Assembly: GCA_026260175.1 (NCBI GenBank) | Contig: JAKCWW010000121.1 | Span: 1 to 64,000, forward strand | Length of the DNA stretch: 64,000 nucleotides | Direction of reading: 5' to 3' | Source: Reticulitermes lucifugus | Taxonomy: Eukaryota; Arthropoda; Insecta; Blattodea; Rhinotermitidae | Shown: positions 35,021 through 46,045 of the stretch, piece by piece | Position numbering within the stretch: the first letter of the stretch is position 1 | Layout of the letters: every line of letters starts with the position of its first letter | The notes under the pieces: generated by a model | Seen by the model: the letters and a program-made list of their open reading frames with translations, nothing else | The model's database searches: none | What the model was told of the DNA's origin: nothing | Program-made: the position numbers and the translations under genes

Positions 35021-35382
35021 TTATATAGTTCTATGATTGATGTATGTACATATATATGTATATATATGTATAGTATAGTAATATATATACGTGTATGTCT
35101 GTATACATATATTGTAAAGTATTTTTAAAAATTTCCTTAAGGTGAATTTTTCTTTTCTTGTTTTTAACGGAACATCTTTAGGTTCTGATGTGACCATACT
35201 GGTTTTGGCATTATGGAAAAATTTATGCCATGAAGTTGGAAGTGACTGTGACGCGGAGCATCTCGCTTGATGTTTCCCTTGAAGAGCCGCCACTGATTAG
35301 TTTTTTTTTCGCGAGGGATTCTTAGATTCTGCCAAATCACCAAAACGTAGGACCGCCCCTTGTGGGCTGTACAGTACAACAT
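35021..35382 (-). other. Two overlapping unrecognised frames on the minus strand
   Basis: One frame reads MAALQGKHQARCSASQSLPT and SMVTSEPKDVPLKTRKEKF, the other KTNQWRLFKGNIKRDAPRHS. The stretch is GC-richer than its flanks and runs into an (AT)n/ATGT microsatellite at 35040-35090. No family recognised; probably an undescribed repeat or chance. Confidence 0.2.
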
Positions 35383-37660
35383 ACTCAGTACACTCGCAGC
35401 TAACCGTCGTATCTGCGGACCTCGTCCTCCATTGGTAAGCTAAGGACTGGTCATGCCCTTTTAAACTCTTCGTTTTGAAGGACTTTTATTACAGTATTCG
35501 TACACCTGTTAATACTCATCACGAAGAAAATAATAAAAATGTTTCCGTGGCAACCAGAACCCTTTCTCACTACAACCATAATGTTCCCGGTCCAGAACAC
35601 TCTGCTGCATGTATTTATTAGTTTTTTCATCCAGCCGCAAACTAAAATATTTCACAACCATGAGGTCTTACATTATTATAAAACTTTGTAATATACATAA
35701 ATTATATTAATTTATTCATACACCTGTATTATACTTACGTGTAATTTTCTTTAACGAAAATTAAAGTAATCGGAAGCGTTTAACAGATTAATTAGGTTTT
35801 AGTAACGGGTAATAATTTGCAAGCGTGAAGATATATAAAATATTAAGTTTTGAAATTTGTAATTTTTTCGTGTAGAAAAAAATATTGGTATATTAAAAAG
35901 CGTCCAAGCAGCAATAATGTAGCAAATAAAACAGCAGCAAGGGCCGATAAGATGAAAGTAACAGGCTTTAATTCAGTTACTATATTATCTGAACTATTTT
36001 TAAATATGTGGACAGGTATTTTGAATTCAAAATATCGCGGAACAGGATTTGAGGGGCACTGTGCTGCCCACTTCAGTGAGAGCAGAGTTTGAGGATCGAC
36101 GAACCACGATGGTCCACTGATACATTACTAAGATTGTTACGATTCGGAGAAAATATCGGTCTATAAAGACAGACATGATTGTTCCTGTGAAGACATTTCA
36201 CTGAATAAAAATATTTTACAATACTTCTACAAAAACTGTCGGAAACATAAGCACTGATGGCAGGATAAATCAGACCGAGAGAAATGTATTGAAGGGGCGT
36301 GGAAGAGGAGGATGACTTATGTATTATTCTGTACACACAGTATAAATACAAATCATCCCCAATCGGATATTTTATAGTGCTTTCCCCAGTTTCCCTTCAA
36401 TTCCGTAAAAAGGGACAGACAGGAGCCCCCAAAAAATCGAAGTTGGGGGACGGGACGGGACGGGAAGGGAAAAGTTAGTGTGTTACTCTAGACACAACTC
36501 TATGAGAGATAGTGGGATAATATAGTGGGATAGAGAGAGAGAGAGAGAGCGCGCACGAGAAAGAGAAGAAAGATGCAGTCAAATGGAATTTCTCTTTGAA
36601 ATCTGCAATTTCCATATTCTTTCTTGTCGGACTCGAAGCAGTGTTCTCTTTCTGCCCATAAAAATTATGTCGATGAGTTATTGTCGCTCTCTACAGTACG
36701 CAGTGGAATATTGTGCGTATCTCGCCCCACAGTGTGGGTCAGGGAATGTGATTTATTGATATGGAAAATATAATCTCGCGAATTGCAACTCCGAGCTGTA
36801 AGGTGCAGATTCTGCCAGCTTCTTTGTTAGCGACATGATAGCATGTTGGAGAATGTGTCTCATACTGGAAGCGTGAATTCATAGTTCATTTGTGCTAATC
36901 AGAAGACTAACTCTTCTGAAATGCACTGTGCGTCGATCCAGTGGATAACTCTATGATCAGGAGGTATCGAACCAAATATATTCCCGGAAACCTCCTGTTT
37001 TGATTGAAGATTTTTCTATCCAGAAATTCGACGGGGTAATATCTCAAACTAGACCAACTCCGTACCATTTTCAATTCATTTTTCATCAATCACGGTATCA
37101 TTTGACACTACTGGCAACGCAGACAAACCACAAATAAATAAATAAATAAAGTATTTCAGAAGCATTTTCTTTATACATTTAAGAGTGCAATAGACACCCA
37201 GTAAGATCGGTACTATTTAAAATTTCTGTGCTAGTTTGCACTTACTTTTGAAACTCTGGATACACTCTTCATATTATTTAAGACCCAGGGCTGTATGGAA
37301 AATGAAGAGCTTGTTTCTCTTCTGTATATAGTGATAGAATGAATCGGATATTTGGAAAAGGGAATATATGAAGTGATTGAAACATGTTTCCTTTTGTAAG
37401 TAACAAATTCAATATTTTTAATAGATTAACTATTATAACATTTAATTTCTTGTATTACTTGCATTTGCAGTAACGTTTTCTGTGGTAGTGTACGGCTACC
37501 GTCATAGACATGTCTCCTGTCTGTGTATGTAAAGGACTAAGAGTTCAAATGGTGTCTTGTTCTGTCTCGGTGTAATAAGCCATTCTTCTAGTTACGGATT
37601 CGTAGGCCAGGTGGTAGTGATTGCCGAAAACAGTCTGTTGTTATTAAACAATAAATTTAT
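35383..37660. other. No gene recognised
   Basis: Unique sequence. (GGGAC)n at about 36447-36463, (GA)n at 36533-36549, (AATA)n at 37131-37150. Small frames only. Confidence 0.4.
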
Positions 37661-37664
37661 CTCT

Positions 37665-37860
37665 AGGCATCCGCATAGCTTATTCTATCAATCTGTCTTT
37701 GCAGAACGTTTCATGTTCATAGATTACATATTGAGTGAAACTGTGTTTCCAGAGAATCCCTCTAGGCTATAATGTATAACAGCAGAACCATGGAAGGGTC
37801 ATGTGTGCAGGTTACATCTAGAGATGGGAGTTATCAAATTCTACAGCTGGAATTTCAGGA
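37665..37860 (+). repeat. Unclassified dispersed repeat I, copy 1
   Basis: GCTTATTCTATCAATCTGTC, GGCTATAATGTATAA, then CCATGGAA and GATGGGAGTTATCAAATTC recur in the same order at 44.34-44.50 kb. No coding capacity recognised. Confidence 0.6.
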
Positions 37861-38967
37861 GATTGTATACTGTGTTTAAGATAAACGTAAAGCTCCCCCC
37901 CCCCTCCATCAAGCAGTGAAGACGTACGGGGAGGTGGAATTTTACAATGTTTGTGTCCATTTCCCTCTATAATTACAAAGGAGGTCACAGCCTGAACTTC
38001 ATAATGTAGTCTAACGTTTACGGTACAGGAATCTAACGCTGAAATGTCCACATGTCTGTCTTCAGGTATGTGTATGTGGGTATAATATGTATATATGTGC
38101 ATAATATACAGTATATATACGTATCAAGTACTGAAGTTTCAGTACAGTAACTAAATAGAAGCACATGTATCAACCTACAAGCCTACTGAGAATGTGTAAC
38201 CCTGAAAGAGCCGTGGTATGCTGAACACCAATTATCATTAGTCGTCAGGGATGTAGGAGAAAGCTGTCGTGGACTATTTAATTTACCTTCCTGGCATTAT
38301 TCTGCAAGAAATGATGAAAATTACATAAAACTCAGCCGTGATCGGCTATCTACTTTCGAGATTTGAACCAATGTCCTCACATGCGAAAGCACTGCTCTGA
38401 CCTGTTCGATGCGTATTTCTTGAGTTCTAGATTGTTTAATTACGTTGTTTCGTCTACAATTACCAAGCGTCGAGTGAGATGAGGGTAAGATGATGAATGT
38501 TCAGCAGATGAGACGTGGAACGCTTGAGGTACCCGATGTACGCTTCGTGAGGCTGAAGAAAACAACGAAAAAGCCGCAATGGATAACAAGTAACTGTGCC
38601 GGGATTCGAACCGATTTTCCTTTGAATGCAGTTCTAAATATTTATGAGAATTGTGATAAACCCGATTGTAGTAATTACTGAGGCTTGTCACTGTCTGTTA
38701 CTGCGTACAAAATGTTATCGTACTTTTTTACCTCAAGGTTGGTTCAATTACTACAAGCGGACCTAACATTGAGATAAAAAAGTTACTGGTTTCAGTCAAT
38801 ACGAATCTCCCTATAACAGATTGCCCATTGCCAGATATTTTGTTTTGTCAGACGCAAGGAAAAGTTGGAATAAAATGGTACAACCTTTAAGCTACTGTAG
38901 TTATAGACTTTAATAAATTTATTTAGTATGGCAGTTTTGCACAGTGTTATTTTTTAATTTTGTATAC
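37861..38967. other. No gene recognised
   Basis: C tract at 37895-37904. Two tRNA-B-box-like words near 38370 and 38603 do not form convincing SINEs. Confidence 0.4.
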
Positions 38968-39990
38968 ATATGAAACTACCTGGATTAATTGGGTTTGAAT
39001 GACAACTGTAGTAATGCCCGTATTGGTAAACAATTCCCACATACGTGTCCGATTCAGGAAGGTCTGAAGCAAGGAGACACTTTACCACCAGTGCTTTCAT
39101 CATCGCCTTAGAATGTGCCATTGGGAGGGACCAAGGATACAGGAAGTTTTGAAACTGAATGGGACACAGCAGTTTCTGGTCTACGATGATGATGATGATG
39201 ATAATGATGATTTATTGGGGGAAACATATAAATACATTAATAATAACACATGAGCTCTGTTGTTAGTCGCTAGTATTGAGGCTCGTCTTGTAGTAAATGT
39301 AGAGAAAGTCATTTTTGTACAATCGTGTATCATCACCACAATGTAGAACAAAACGGCGACATAAAGATAGCTAATGATTCCTTTAAAAATGCGGAAAATT
39401 TCGAATATTCGGGAAAGACAATGACTATTGAAATTTGTGATTACAAAGAAATTGCTCTACAAGGAGATTAAATTCGGGGAACACTGGTTATCATTCACCT
39501 CCGATTCGTTTTCTTTCCCTCTGCAACAAAATAACACAAAAGTTGAAATATGGAGATTTATAATTCTGCCAGTTGTGTTGTTTGGGTGTAGAACTTGGTT
39601 TCAAAAAATTGACTCAGTGTGCTTGAGAACAAGGTGTTGAAGAGAATATTTGGACCCAAGAGGAATGAATTAACGCGAGGCTAAAGCACTTTGCATAATG
39701 AGGAGCTTCCTTATTTTATATCCTCTCCAAGAATTGTTAGGAGTATCCTATCAAGGGGATGAGATGGGCAGATTATGTGGCATGACTGGAAGGGAAGTGA
39801 AATGCGTAGGAAATTTTAGTGAGAAAACCTGAAGTAAAGGGATCACTTGGAATACCTAGGCGTATCTGTGATTATAATATTAAAATAGATGTGAAGACAT
39901 TGGAATGATGATTGCAGACTGGATTCACCTGGCTCAGGATAGGGAGCAGTAGCGGAGTCGTAAACTTCGAATTGCATATAACTGGTTTTT
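38968..39990 (+). pseudogene. LINE-2 with reverse-transcriptase remnants
   Basis: The largest LINE-2 piece. Starting near 38968 it reads KLPGLI, NARIGKQFPHTCPIQEGLKQ-GDTL (RT domain approach to the active site), AFIIALECAIGRDQGYRK, then the YADD position, then VNVEKVIF (after the active site), and ILPVVLFGCRTWF. Downstream VLKRIFGPKRNEL-like, MRWADYVA, and the WIHLAQDRE end at about 39945. Multiple stops and frame changes. At the catalytic position, TATGCTGATGAT-type codons have been replaced by a GAT microsatellite (39186-39212). Function: it would have copied its own RNA; now dead. Confidence 0.78.
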
Positions 39991-40565
39991 TTTTCTTCAT
40001 TATTCCTATTGAGCAACTCTTAGCTTCTGAAGGCGAACATGGTTACGCTTATAGAGAACTGCCACTATGTAAAGTTTCTGGCCCCTCGGAGCAGGTGAAC
40101 GTATTGAATGCTTGAATATTGTGGGGAACTAATGAGTCACGAAGTGTTTTTTGGAAGAATACGTCATCTTCAAACTTGCGATTTTTTTGTGCGAAGAAAT
40201 CTAGATAACCCAATGAGGTATTGATTGAAGCCAGGCACTTCACTGAGCTCAGTTCCTAGAGGCGTAGCAAACGTCTCACTAGAGGAGAGGAAGCGCAAGA
40301 AGGTCAGAAGGAAAGGGCGGATACGGAAAGCAGGCATTTCAGATTTGCTTGCACAGCAGACCTTAGTTGGCTATAGGCTAAATACAATGATTCATGTATG
40401 TTGACTACTTAATATGCTTGGCTACAAAATTATGTAAATGGAATATTTTTGAGTGAGAAAGAATTCATGTAATTTTTTTTAAGTCGCAGGAGTCTAATGT
40501 CGTTGTAGCTGCTGCAACGGTTATTTGGTATTGAATAATGTGCCAGAATGATGGAATTTGGTAAA
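39991..40565. other. No gene recognised
   Basis: Unique sequence, frames under 70 codons. Confidence 0.4.
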
Positions 40566-40568
40566 CTT

Positions 40569-40742
40569 GAATGGGCAGGGAAGGAAACGGTTTTGACGTA
40601 TTTATAGGTGCTGTAAGGGGTCTGAGGGAAATCACGAATAACCCCAGACAGAATAGTTGGTACCCTGGCCTATATTCGAACCGGGTGCCTCGTGAATACC
40701 AGAGGGAAACATTGCCACTTTGGTTACTGTGCTCGGTGGTTT
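40569..40742 (-). repeat. tRNA-like SINE, antisense, distinct head
   Basis: On the minus strand a tRNA-like head (CACAGTAACCAAAGTGGC as A-box region, GGTTCGAATATAGG as B box) is followed by GGGGTTATTCGTGATTTCCC, recalling the ATTTTCGTGGTTTTCTC body at 41.66 kb. Target duplication not found. It directly abuts the TTA/TCA microsatellite, which fits a SINE end. Confidence 0.5.
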
Positions 40743-40744
40743 TT

Positions 40745-40803
40745 ATATTATTATTATTATTATTATTATTATTATCATCATCATCATCATCATCATCATC
40801 ATC
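40745..40803. repeat. (TTA)n(TCA)n compound microsatellite
   Basis: About ten TTA units pass into about nine TCA units. Poly-Tyr/His or poly-Asp/Asn frames read through it and are not genes. Confidence 0.95.
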
Positions 40804-40984
40804 GTCATCCTTCACCCTCCACATCTGTTTGCAATACTCAGACCTCGGTAGCTTATTTAAAATTTGCTTTTTTACTTTTGTTACTTTTTTCCATTCCTAG
40901 TAACGCCGGTCTCTAGAAGTGTCTTAATTGTGTCTCATATTTTGATATTTTAAGAGTCCGATCTTCGTGTTCTAATGATTAGTA

Positions 40985-41200
40985 CTCTTGCTTCTTTTGT
41001 GGAAGGTCGTGAGGTTTCGGCCCAGCAACCGCTCATCTTTATTGACGTTTTTATGGTCTTTTGCAATGTCTACAGGCGATTTCTGGATTAGCACCTAAAA
41101 TTTCCACCTTGCATATTCTATCCGATCTGCTATTCCCTAATACTCTATAATTAGACGCTACTTAATTTGAGTTACTGATAGCGTCGTTAAATACAGCGTG
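40985..41200 (+). repeat. SINE-E type element, degenerate
   Basis: GGAAGGTCGTGAGGTTTCGG lies at the B-box position and ACTGATAGCGTCGTTAAATA is the E-type 3' tail shared with 47.55 and 55.48 kb. Head poorly preserved. Confidence 0.5.
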
Positions 41201-41206
41201 AAAAAT

Positions 41207-41465
41207 AACACTTGCAGATGTAATTTTTACTCAAGATAGTCGTACATTACATAAAAGGCTACATGTTTCGGCTTATTAGGCCACTATCAGTCCCTTATTA
41301 TGAACATTAAAAAGACACTTAACACTGCACCTATTTCAATGTTAAGCGTGTTTTAATGTTCTTAATAAGGGCATCATGATGGTTTAATAAGCCGAAACAT
41401 GTAGCCTATTTATCCTACTTTTATACTGTGTACGACTGTTTTGAGTAAAAAATATACCTGTAATT
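41207..41465. repeat. Palindromic hairpin element, type 2 (complete)
   Basis: Inverted arms of about 105-120 nt (left 41207-41327, right 41337-41465) around a 9-nt centre (41328-41336). Outer parts AAGGCTACATGTTTCGGCTT / AAGCCGAAACATGTAGCC are perfect inverses; inner parts CATTAAAA..CACTTAACACTG / CAATGTTAAG..TTTTAATG pair with mismatches. A transcript would form a very long hairpin. No coding capacity. Different arm sequence from the 14.3-kb type but same core. Confidence 0.88.
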
Positions 41466-41589
41466 GAATAACGCAACGGGTATCATCTAAAAAAAATAAC
41501 ATTTGCTATTATTTTCACATACACTGTGTCTTCTGTCGTGTGTCCGTGGCAGTGGGCCTGTATGTTAGTATCGTATACTGAAGTACGGT

Positions 41590-41760
41590 GCTTATTTATT
41601 CGTATTCGGAAGGTCCCTCCTGCACATCTCGGCCCAGAATTCGGCTAACCTGACTGAGAATTTTCGTGGTTTTCTCAGTCAGTCCTGGAAAAGACGAATA
41701 CAGAAAGTAAGTTTAAGTATGCCGCATCCTGTTCCATTGTCCTCCATTCAAAACCGTAAT
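41590..41760 (+). repeat. SINE body fragment (E-related)
   Basis: CGGAAGGTCCCTCCTGC, then AACCTGACTGAGAATTTTCG and TGGTTTTCTCAGTCAG parallel the 47.34-47.43 kb element (CCGGAGGTCCCGGTTTC, TATCCTGATTGAAAATCCTG, GTGGTTTGCC). Head and tail not preserved. Confidence 0.45.
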
Positions 41761-42025
41761 TCACATATCAAATACAATTTCACGCTACACAACGACGGAA
41801 AATGAACAAAGCGCCACTTGCTCCTCCCTGCATTGAGGTGTTGTATTTATCGGCTTATATGTCATGATTTGTTTCAGTCAGTTTTGAAGCGCATGAGCAG
41901 GTGGATATTCTACATGGATGTGGAATTTCATAATAAGTATTTTGTTCCAAAGTATTACTATGGAATAAACAGTTCTTAAATCTGATATGCCATTTGATCT
42001 TGAAACGTTAAAGGTATAGTTATCC
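41761..42025. other. No gene recognised
   Basis: Unique sequence. Confidence 0.35.
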
Positions 42026-42029
42026 TAGT

Positions 42030-42280
42030 CTACGCCTTGAGGGCTTATAGAATGAGTAGAGGTATAGCTCCACTCATTTATAAGCTGGGCACTAGATGGA
42101 GGTGATTGGTCAACTTCACGCCTCTGCCGTCTTACCTTCGGTGAAAGAACTCTACCTAAGCATTGAATATTTGGCTGTGCGGGTCCTAGTGTCGGTCTGC
42201 ACGTCTTTGAGAATAGTAAAGTCTGTTGTCTCTGGCAGGGATCGAACCCTTATCGCCCAGCCTGTAGCCTAAAACAAATT
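42030..42280 (-). repeat. SINE-C, antisense, near full length
   Basis: GAGTAGAGGTATAGCTCCAC, GGGCACTAGATGGAGGTGAT, then AGGGATCGAACCCTTATCGC (B-box complement) in SINE-C antisense order. Confidence 0.8.
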
Positions 42281-43379
42281 AAAATTTATGGAGTATTGGC
42301 TGTTTGCAACACTTTGTAAAGTAAAAATGGTTTTAATGCGGAGAGAAGAAGGCAAAAGGCAGCCTTCAGAAATGAAATTATCAGAACGTGTCAAAGATGT
42401 GCTTGTTTAGGTACGATGAATCATGGTGATGTTAGAGAGACAGAATGAGAGATGAAAGTTGTTCAGAATCCATTCTTTAACTACCAAACTTGGAGGAGAA
42501 GTGATAGTGTTTGATTAGGTAAATATTGCACTGAAGCCACAGGCTTGTAGCTTATAACTGAAAGGCAATAGAAGATTAAATTAGTTCCAAATCCAGCATT
42601 TGTCAATTCCAACATGCATCACTTTATCCTATTTAAAAATAAACTATGCTTTTTGTATTTTGTTTGTTATTTTGTGTTAAAAGCTGCACGTGAATGTGTG
42701 TTGACTATAAAGTGAAACAACCTTTTAGTTCGATCACAGCCTATATGGCCGATGTCAAGTGTTAACCGCACTACGTCAGTTTACATGGGCCTGCACAGTT
42801 ATTTTCTTTTACTGAGTACAGATTTTCAGTTATAGAAAGCATGTCGCAACGCGCGAGGTACAAGTGACATATGGTGTGCTGATATATCCACCATTCCTTC
42901 CTGGTTAGCGCTGTGCCTCGATGGAACTGTCATCGCAATTTTGACGAATAGCGACACAATATACGAAGCTACACAGTGGCCCGTAATCACGTGCACCAAT
43001 TTGTTCAATTAACTCATTTTATGTTGCAGAATTTCGGGAAAGGAATCTTTTTTATGGGGCCTTGGCACGACTTTTATGCGTCAGGTTCGTCAAAGCATGT
43101 TCCAACCCTTTCAGTGCCACTTCTCTTCATGTATGTCTGCACTAAAACTTCCTTCTGCTGGTTGAAAGACGCAGCTGCTTACTTGGAAGGCTATAGATAC
43201 GATATAAGTGAGACTCCTCTATGTTTCTTTCTCTTTTGTTCTTCCTTTTACTCTCTTCATTCACTTCCTCCTCTTCTGTTACTTTGTAATTTTCCTAACG
43301 CTTCCATATATCAACTAGCTTTAGTACCAGTGGTTCTGAACGACCTTCCACCTAATAATAGTGTCAGGATCTCTTCTAT
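42281..43379. other. No gene recognised; one 135-codon frame
   Basis: The + frame 42976-43383 (MARNHVHQFVQLTHFMLQNF...) has a hydrophobic, Phe/Leu-rich second half (ETPLCFFLFCSSFYSLHSLP) arising from a pyrimidine-rich stretch. No domain or homolog recognised; a TTATGTTGCAG acceptor-like site lies inside it near 43020. Probably not coding. Confidence 0.3.
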
Positions 43380-43640
43380 GTAAGTTATTAGGAAACATGG
43401 AAGGGAAGAGACTACGTGGAAAACTCAGAGATTGAAGAGAAGATAATATTAAGTAGGATCTTAAGAAATAGAATGTAGATGTGTGGACTAGAATTGTCTG
43501 ACTCAGAATGTGGTTTAGTGGCAGGCTGTTACGAACATGTTAATGAAGCCTTGGGTTCCAGAAAATATTTCTTGTCTAGTTAAGTGAGTTTTAGAGTTTT
43601 ACGAATGATTCTGCTCCACACACTCATTTAGTATTGAAAA
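43380..43640 (+). pseudogene. LINE-2 3'-end remnant
   Basis: GAAACATGGAAGGGAAGAGA encodes EGKRLRGKLRD-like residues, then GAAGATAATATTAAG (EDNIK). The DNA ends in the shared 3' UTR (AATGATTCTGCTCCACA, also at 8.90 kb). Stops interrupt it. Confidence 0.6.
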
Positions 43641-43774
43641 GGTAAGAATACAAGTTAAGCGAGTAAACACCGTACTGTGTAATTAGTCTATGCAAGACAA
43701 TTATGTTTATTAGTTTGTTGGTCTGTCTTACGTGTCCATGGCAGTCGTATGATAATATCAGTTACTCGGTTTTT

Positions 43775-44052
43775 TTTGGAGAAGGGCCCCGCAGCAGAAG
43801 CTACGGACGCACCGCAGCCTTAAGGCTTGTTGTGCAACCCTGTGATAAAGATGATCAGGATTTCTCTTTATTTTTCCAAGTAATGGAGCACCGGTGGAAT
43901 GAAATTGACAGGGAAAACCGAAGTCCTCGGGGAAAAACCTGTCCCAGTGCCACTTTGTCCACCACAAATCCCACATGGACTGACCCGGGATCGAACCCGG
44001 GCCTCCGCGGTTGGAGACCGGCGACTAACCGCCTGAGTCATGGCACGGCCAC
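43775..44052 (-). repeat. SINE-B, antisense, near full length
   Basis: Collinear with the 18.9-kb copy in reverse: GAAGGGCCCCGCAGCAG (3' end), GAAAACCGAAGTCCTCGG, GTGCCACTTTGTCCACCACA, and the B-box complement GGGATCGAACCCGGG, ending CATGGCACGGCC. A 153-codon + frame and minus frames of 72 and 85 codons are repeat artefacts. Confidence 0.9.
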
Positions 44053-44309
44053 CATTCTTGTTAGGAACACCAGATTGAAGCAGTACACATCGAACAGTGC
44101 GCTTTTGTTGCCACTGTTGTGTCAACAGCTACCGGAAAAATGTGTTGCCTCCAGAACACATTAGTAGGCCTATTGCTTTCTACTTATGTGTCTTTACACT
44201 ACTTGAAGTAGTCTGTGTTCCGTGTTTTAAAGTCTAGTGTGCTTTCAGAGCGTAAAACTGAAACAAGCAATTTCAGATCAAATTGCAGTCTGTAGAAGAG
44301 CAGTATCTT

Positions 44310-44540
44310 TTTGGTCGAAAAGGAGTGCCTTTAGGCTATTTTTGTCATGCTTATTCTATCAAGCTGTCTTTCCAGGACTCTTCCGAGTTCACTTCGTGAA
44401 ATTTTAACATCAAAGTGTCCCTTAAGGGCTATAATGTATAAGGGTGGTTCCATGGAAATATTATCTGTGGAAACCGTAACTGCAGATGGGATTTATCAAA
44501 ATTTCCCATTGAATCTTCAACGGGTATATCACTATAAAAC
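44310..44540 (+). repeat. Unclassified dispersed repeat I, copy 2
   Basis: Shares ordered blocks with 37.67-37.85 kb (GCTTATTCTATCAAGCTGTC, GGCTATAATGTATAAG, CCATGGAA, GATGGGATTTATCAAAATTTC). I estimate 65-75% identity by eye. Confidence 0.6.
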
Positions 44541-45029
44541 AGTAAATACTCTCGTTCTCTGGACACCCTTGATATATTTCGGGTTTGGGGGGAGGGAGTG
44601 TGAGTTATGACAGGACTTGCATTACTGGAATTGCGATTGTGGATGATAGTCGACTGTGATAGCCTGTTAGTCTGAAGGCGCATTCATGACAGGGGGGAAG
44701 TATACGCCACAGGGGTATGGGTTTAGTTATCTATCAACGGCATCCCCTCTGGCCAATGGAATTTGTCACCACCGCACTGTTTTCCACCCACATTATAACA
44801 GTTCTCTTTGTATGACGTTCTACTGTTTTGCTGCGAGGTGAAGGGAATTCATACGCGTGATATTACGTTGACAAGACCGCTGTAAAATTGGCACCGCAAG
44901 TTGAAAGTTATGTTCGTCGAAGATAACTCGAATTCTACGGTTGTTTAAGATACATGACACGTGTGATAGAAAGCAAACAATTTTTTATTTCACTTTCTTA
45001 AATTTCTTCTCTCTTCCGAATGTGCTGCG
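44541..45029. other. No gene recognised
   Basis: Unique sequence; may include the far end of repeat I. Confidence 0.35.
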
Positions 45030-45530
45030 CCATTTTTAGGCGCGATCGCATAAGTCGCGAAGAGCGCCTGTTAGCTCAGTCATGTCTGTCCGTCGTGTAA
45101 GTCTCCGCATGTATCAGCGCGGCTCCTGCGAGACGAATTTTTGTGAAATTCGATATTGGGGATTTCAACCAAATTATGTCCAGAAATTCAAAATTTGGTT
45201 AAAATCGCACAAACATATCGGGCCATTAAGACGTAAGTACGTTTATATTTTTGACAGCAGTATGAAATATTTTGTAGCTCGACAACACTGCAAATGGAAC
45301 CAATTGTTGCATTTCCATGACAACACTGAATGCTTTGTATTGTTCACAGCTACATTTAGGTAAACAACAATTCAAAGGGAACACATTGTTGCGTTTCCAT
45401 GCCAATAATGATTATGCGAACGCGCCGCAAAGTAGGTTATACATACATTGCTTGTCTTGTTGCCTTATTGATTGGATTTATTTTTGCCTAATTTTTCGGC
45501 TCGTTCGCAACGAAAAATGTTACTAAAATT
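45030..45530 (+). repeat. Probable dispersed repeat J with an internal duplication
   Basis: A 93-codon frame (MSVRRVSLRMYQRGSCETNF...) lies here, but the DNA has an internal repeat about 78 bp apart: CAAATGGAACCAATTGTTGC-ATTTCCATG at about 45289 and CAAAGGGAACACATTGTTGC-GTTTCCATG at about 45373. I associate this sequence type with high-copy repeats of termite/cockroach genomes (memory, unverified). Not claimed as a gene. Confidence 0.4.
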
Positions 45531-45854
45531 TGGCGATGCTGGTCAGTTTTGATTAGAAACAGACAGCAATAACAGCTACTTCGCGTAAACCTCATGCATT
45601 TTGCGCGTTTGTCAAGCGTAACTCTCACTTTCCTCGTTATATACATTGCAGCTGCTAATGTTATCAAGTGTAATACGAAAATACACGAAAGACATATTTT
45701 ATGCACGATGCACTTCATATAAGCCACGCAGTGTTCTAAATACTTGAAGTGCGCACACGCGCTACAGTTTTTATGCGTACAGTTGAATCGATTTTAATCT
45801 AAAAAGTCACATGTCACTTTTTTGGTGAAATTTAGATATCACGTGTATTGCGAC

Positions 45855-45902
45855 CAGCCACCCCAATCTAGCACCGAGGTTAAAGAAAGAGTAGAGTCAA
45901 GC
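45855..45902 (+). repeat. SINE-C body fragment
   Basis: CCAGCCACCCCAATCTAGCA and CCGAGGTTAAAGAAAGAGTA match SINE-C just upstream of its 3' end (13.30 kb). It breaks off directly against the hairpin half-element. Confidence 0.7.
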
Positions 45903-46045
45903 AGTCCAAGAAGACTGCTTGACCCGTGAAGAGGGGACCGATAGGTTGTTCCGAAATATCGGTAACAAATTACCAATCTACGCTGCGTAAAATTCCAGTA
46001 GAGCAACGATCTCATTTACACCGCGGCGAAAGCCTGAAATCACAA
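45903..46045 (+). repeat. Half hairpin element, type 1, right arm with tail
   Basis: GAGGGGACCGATAGGTTGTT, CCGAAATATCGGTAA, then CCAATCTACGCTGCGTAAAA and the shared tail TTTACACCGCGGCGAAAGCC match the 14.4-kb element. The left arm is replaced by SINE-C sequence. Confidence 0.8.

Noticed and set aside
38330-38625. tRNA B-box-like words near 38370 and 38603
   Set aside because: No matching A box at proper spacing and no body shared with the SINE families.
40465-40900. Frames with poly-Asp/Asn and poly-Tyr/His
   Set aside because: Read-through of the TTA/TCA microsatellite.
43703-44164. 153-codon frame, longest ungapped in the window
   Set aside because: Covers antisense SINE-B and its flank; same pattern in other SINE-B copies.
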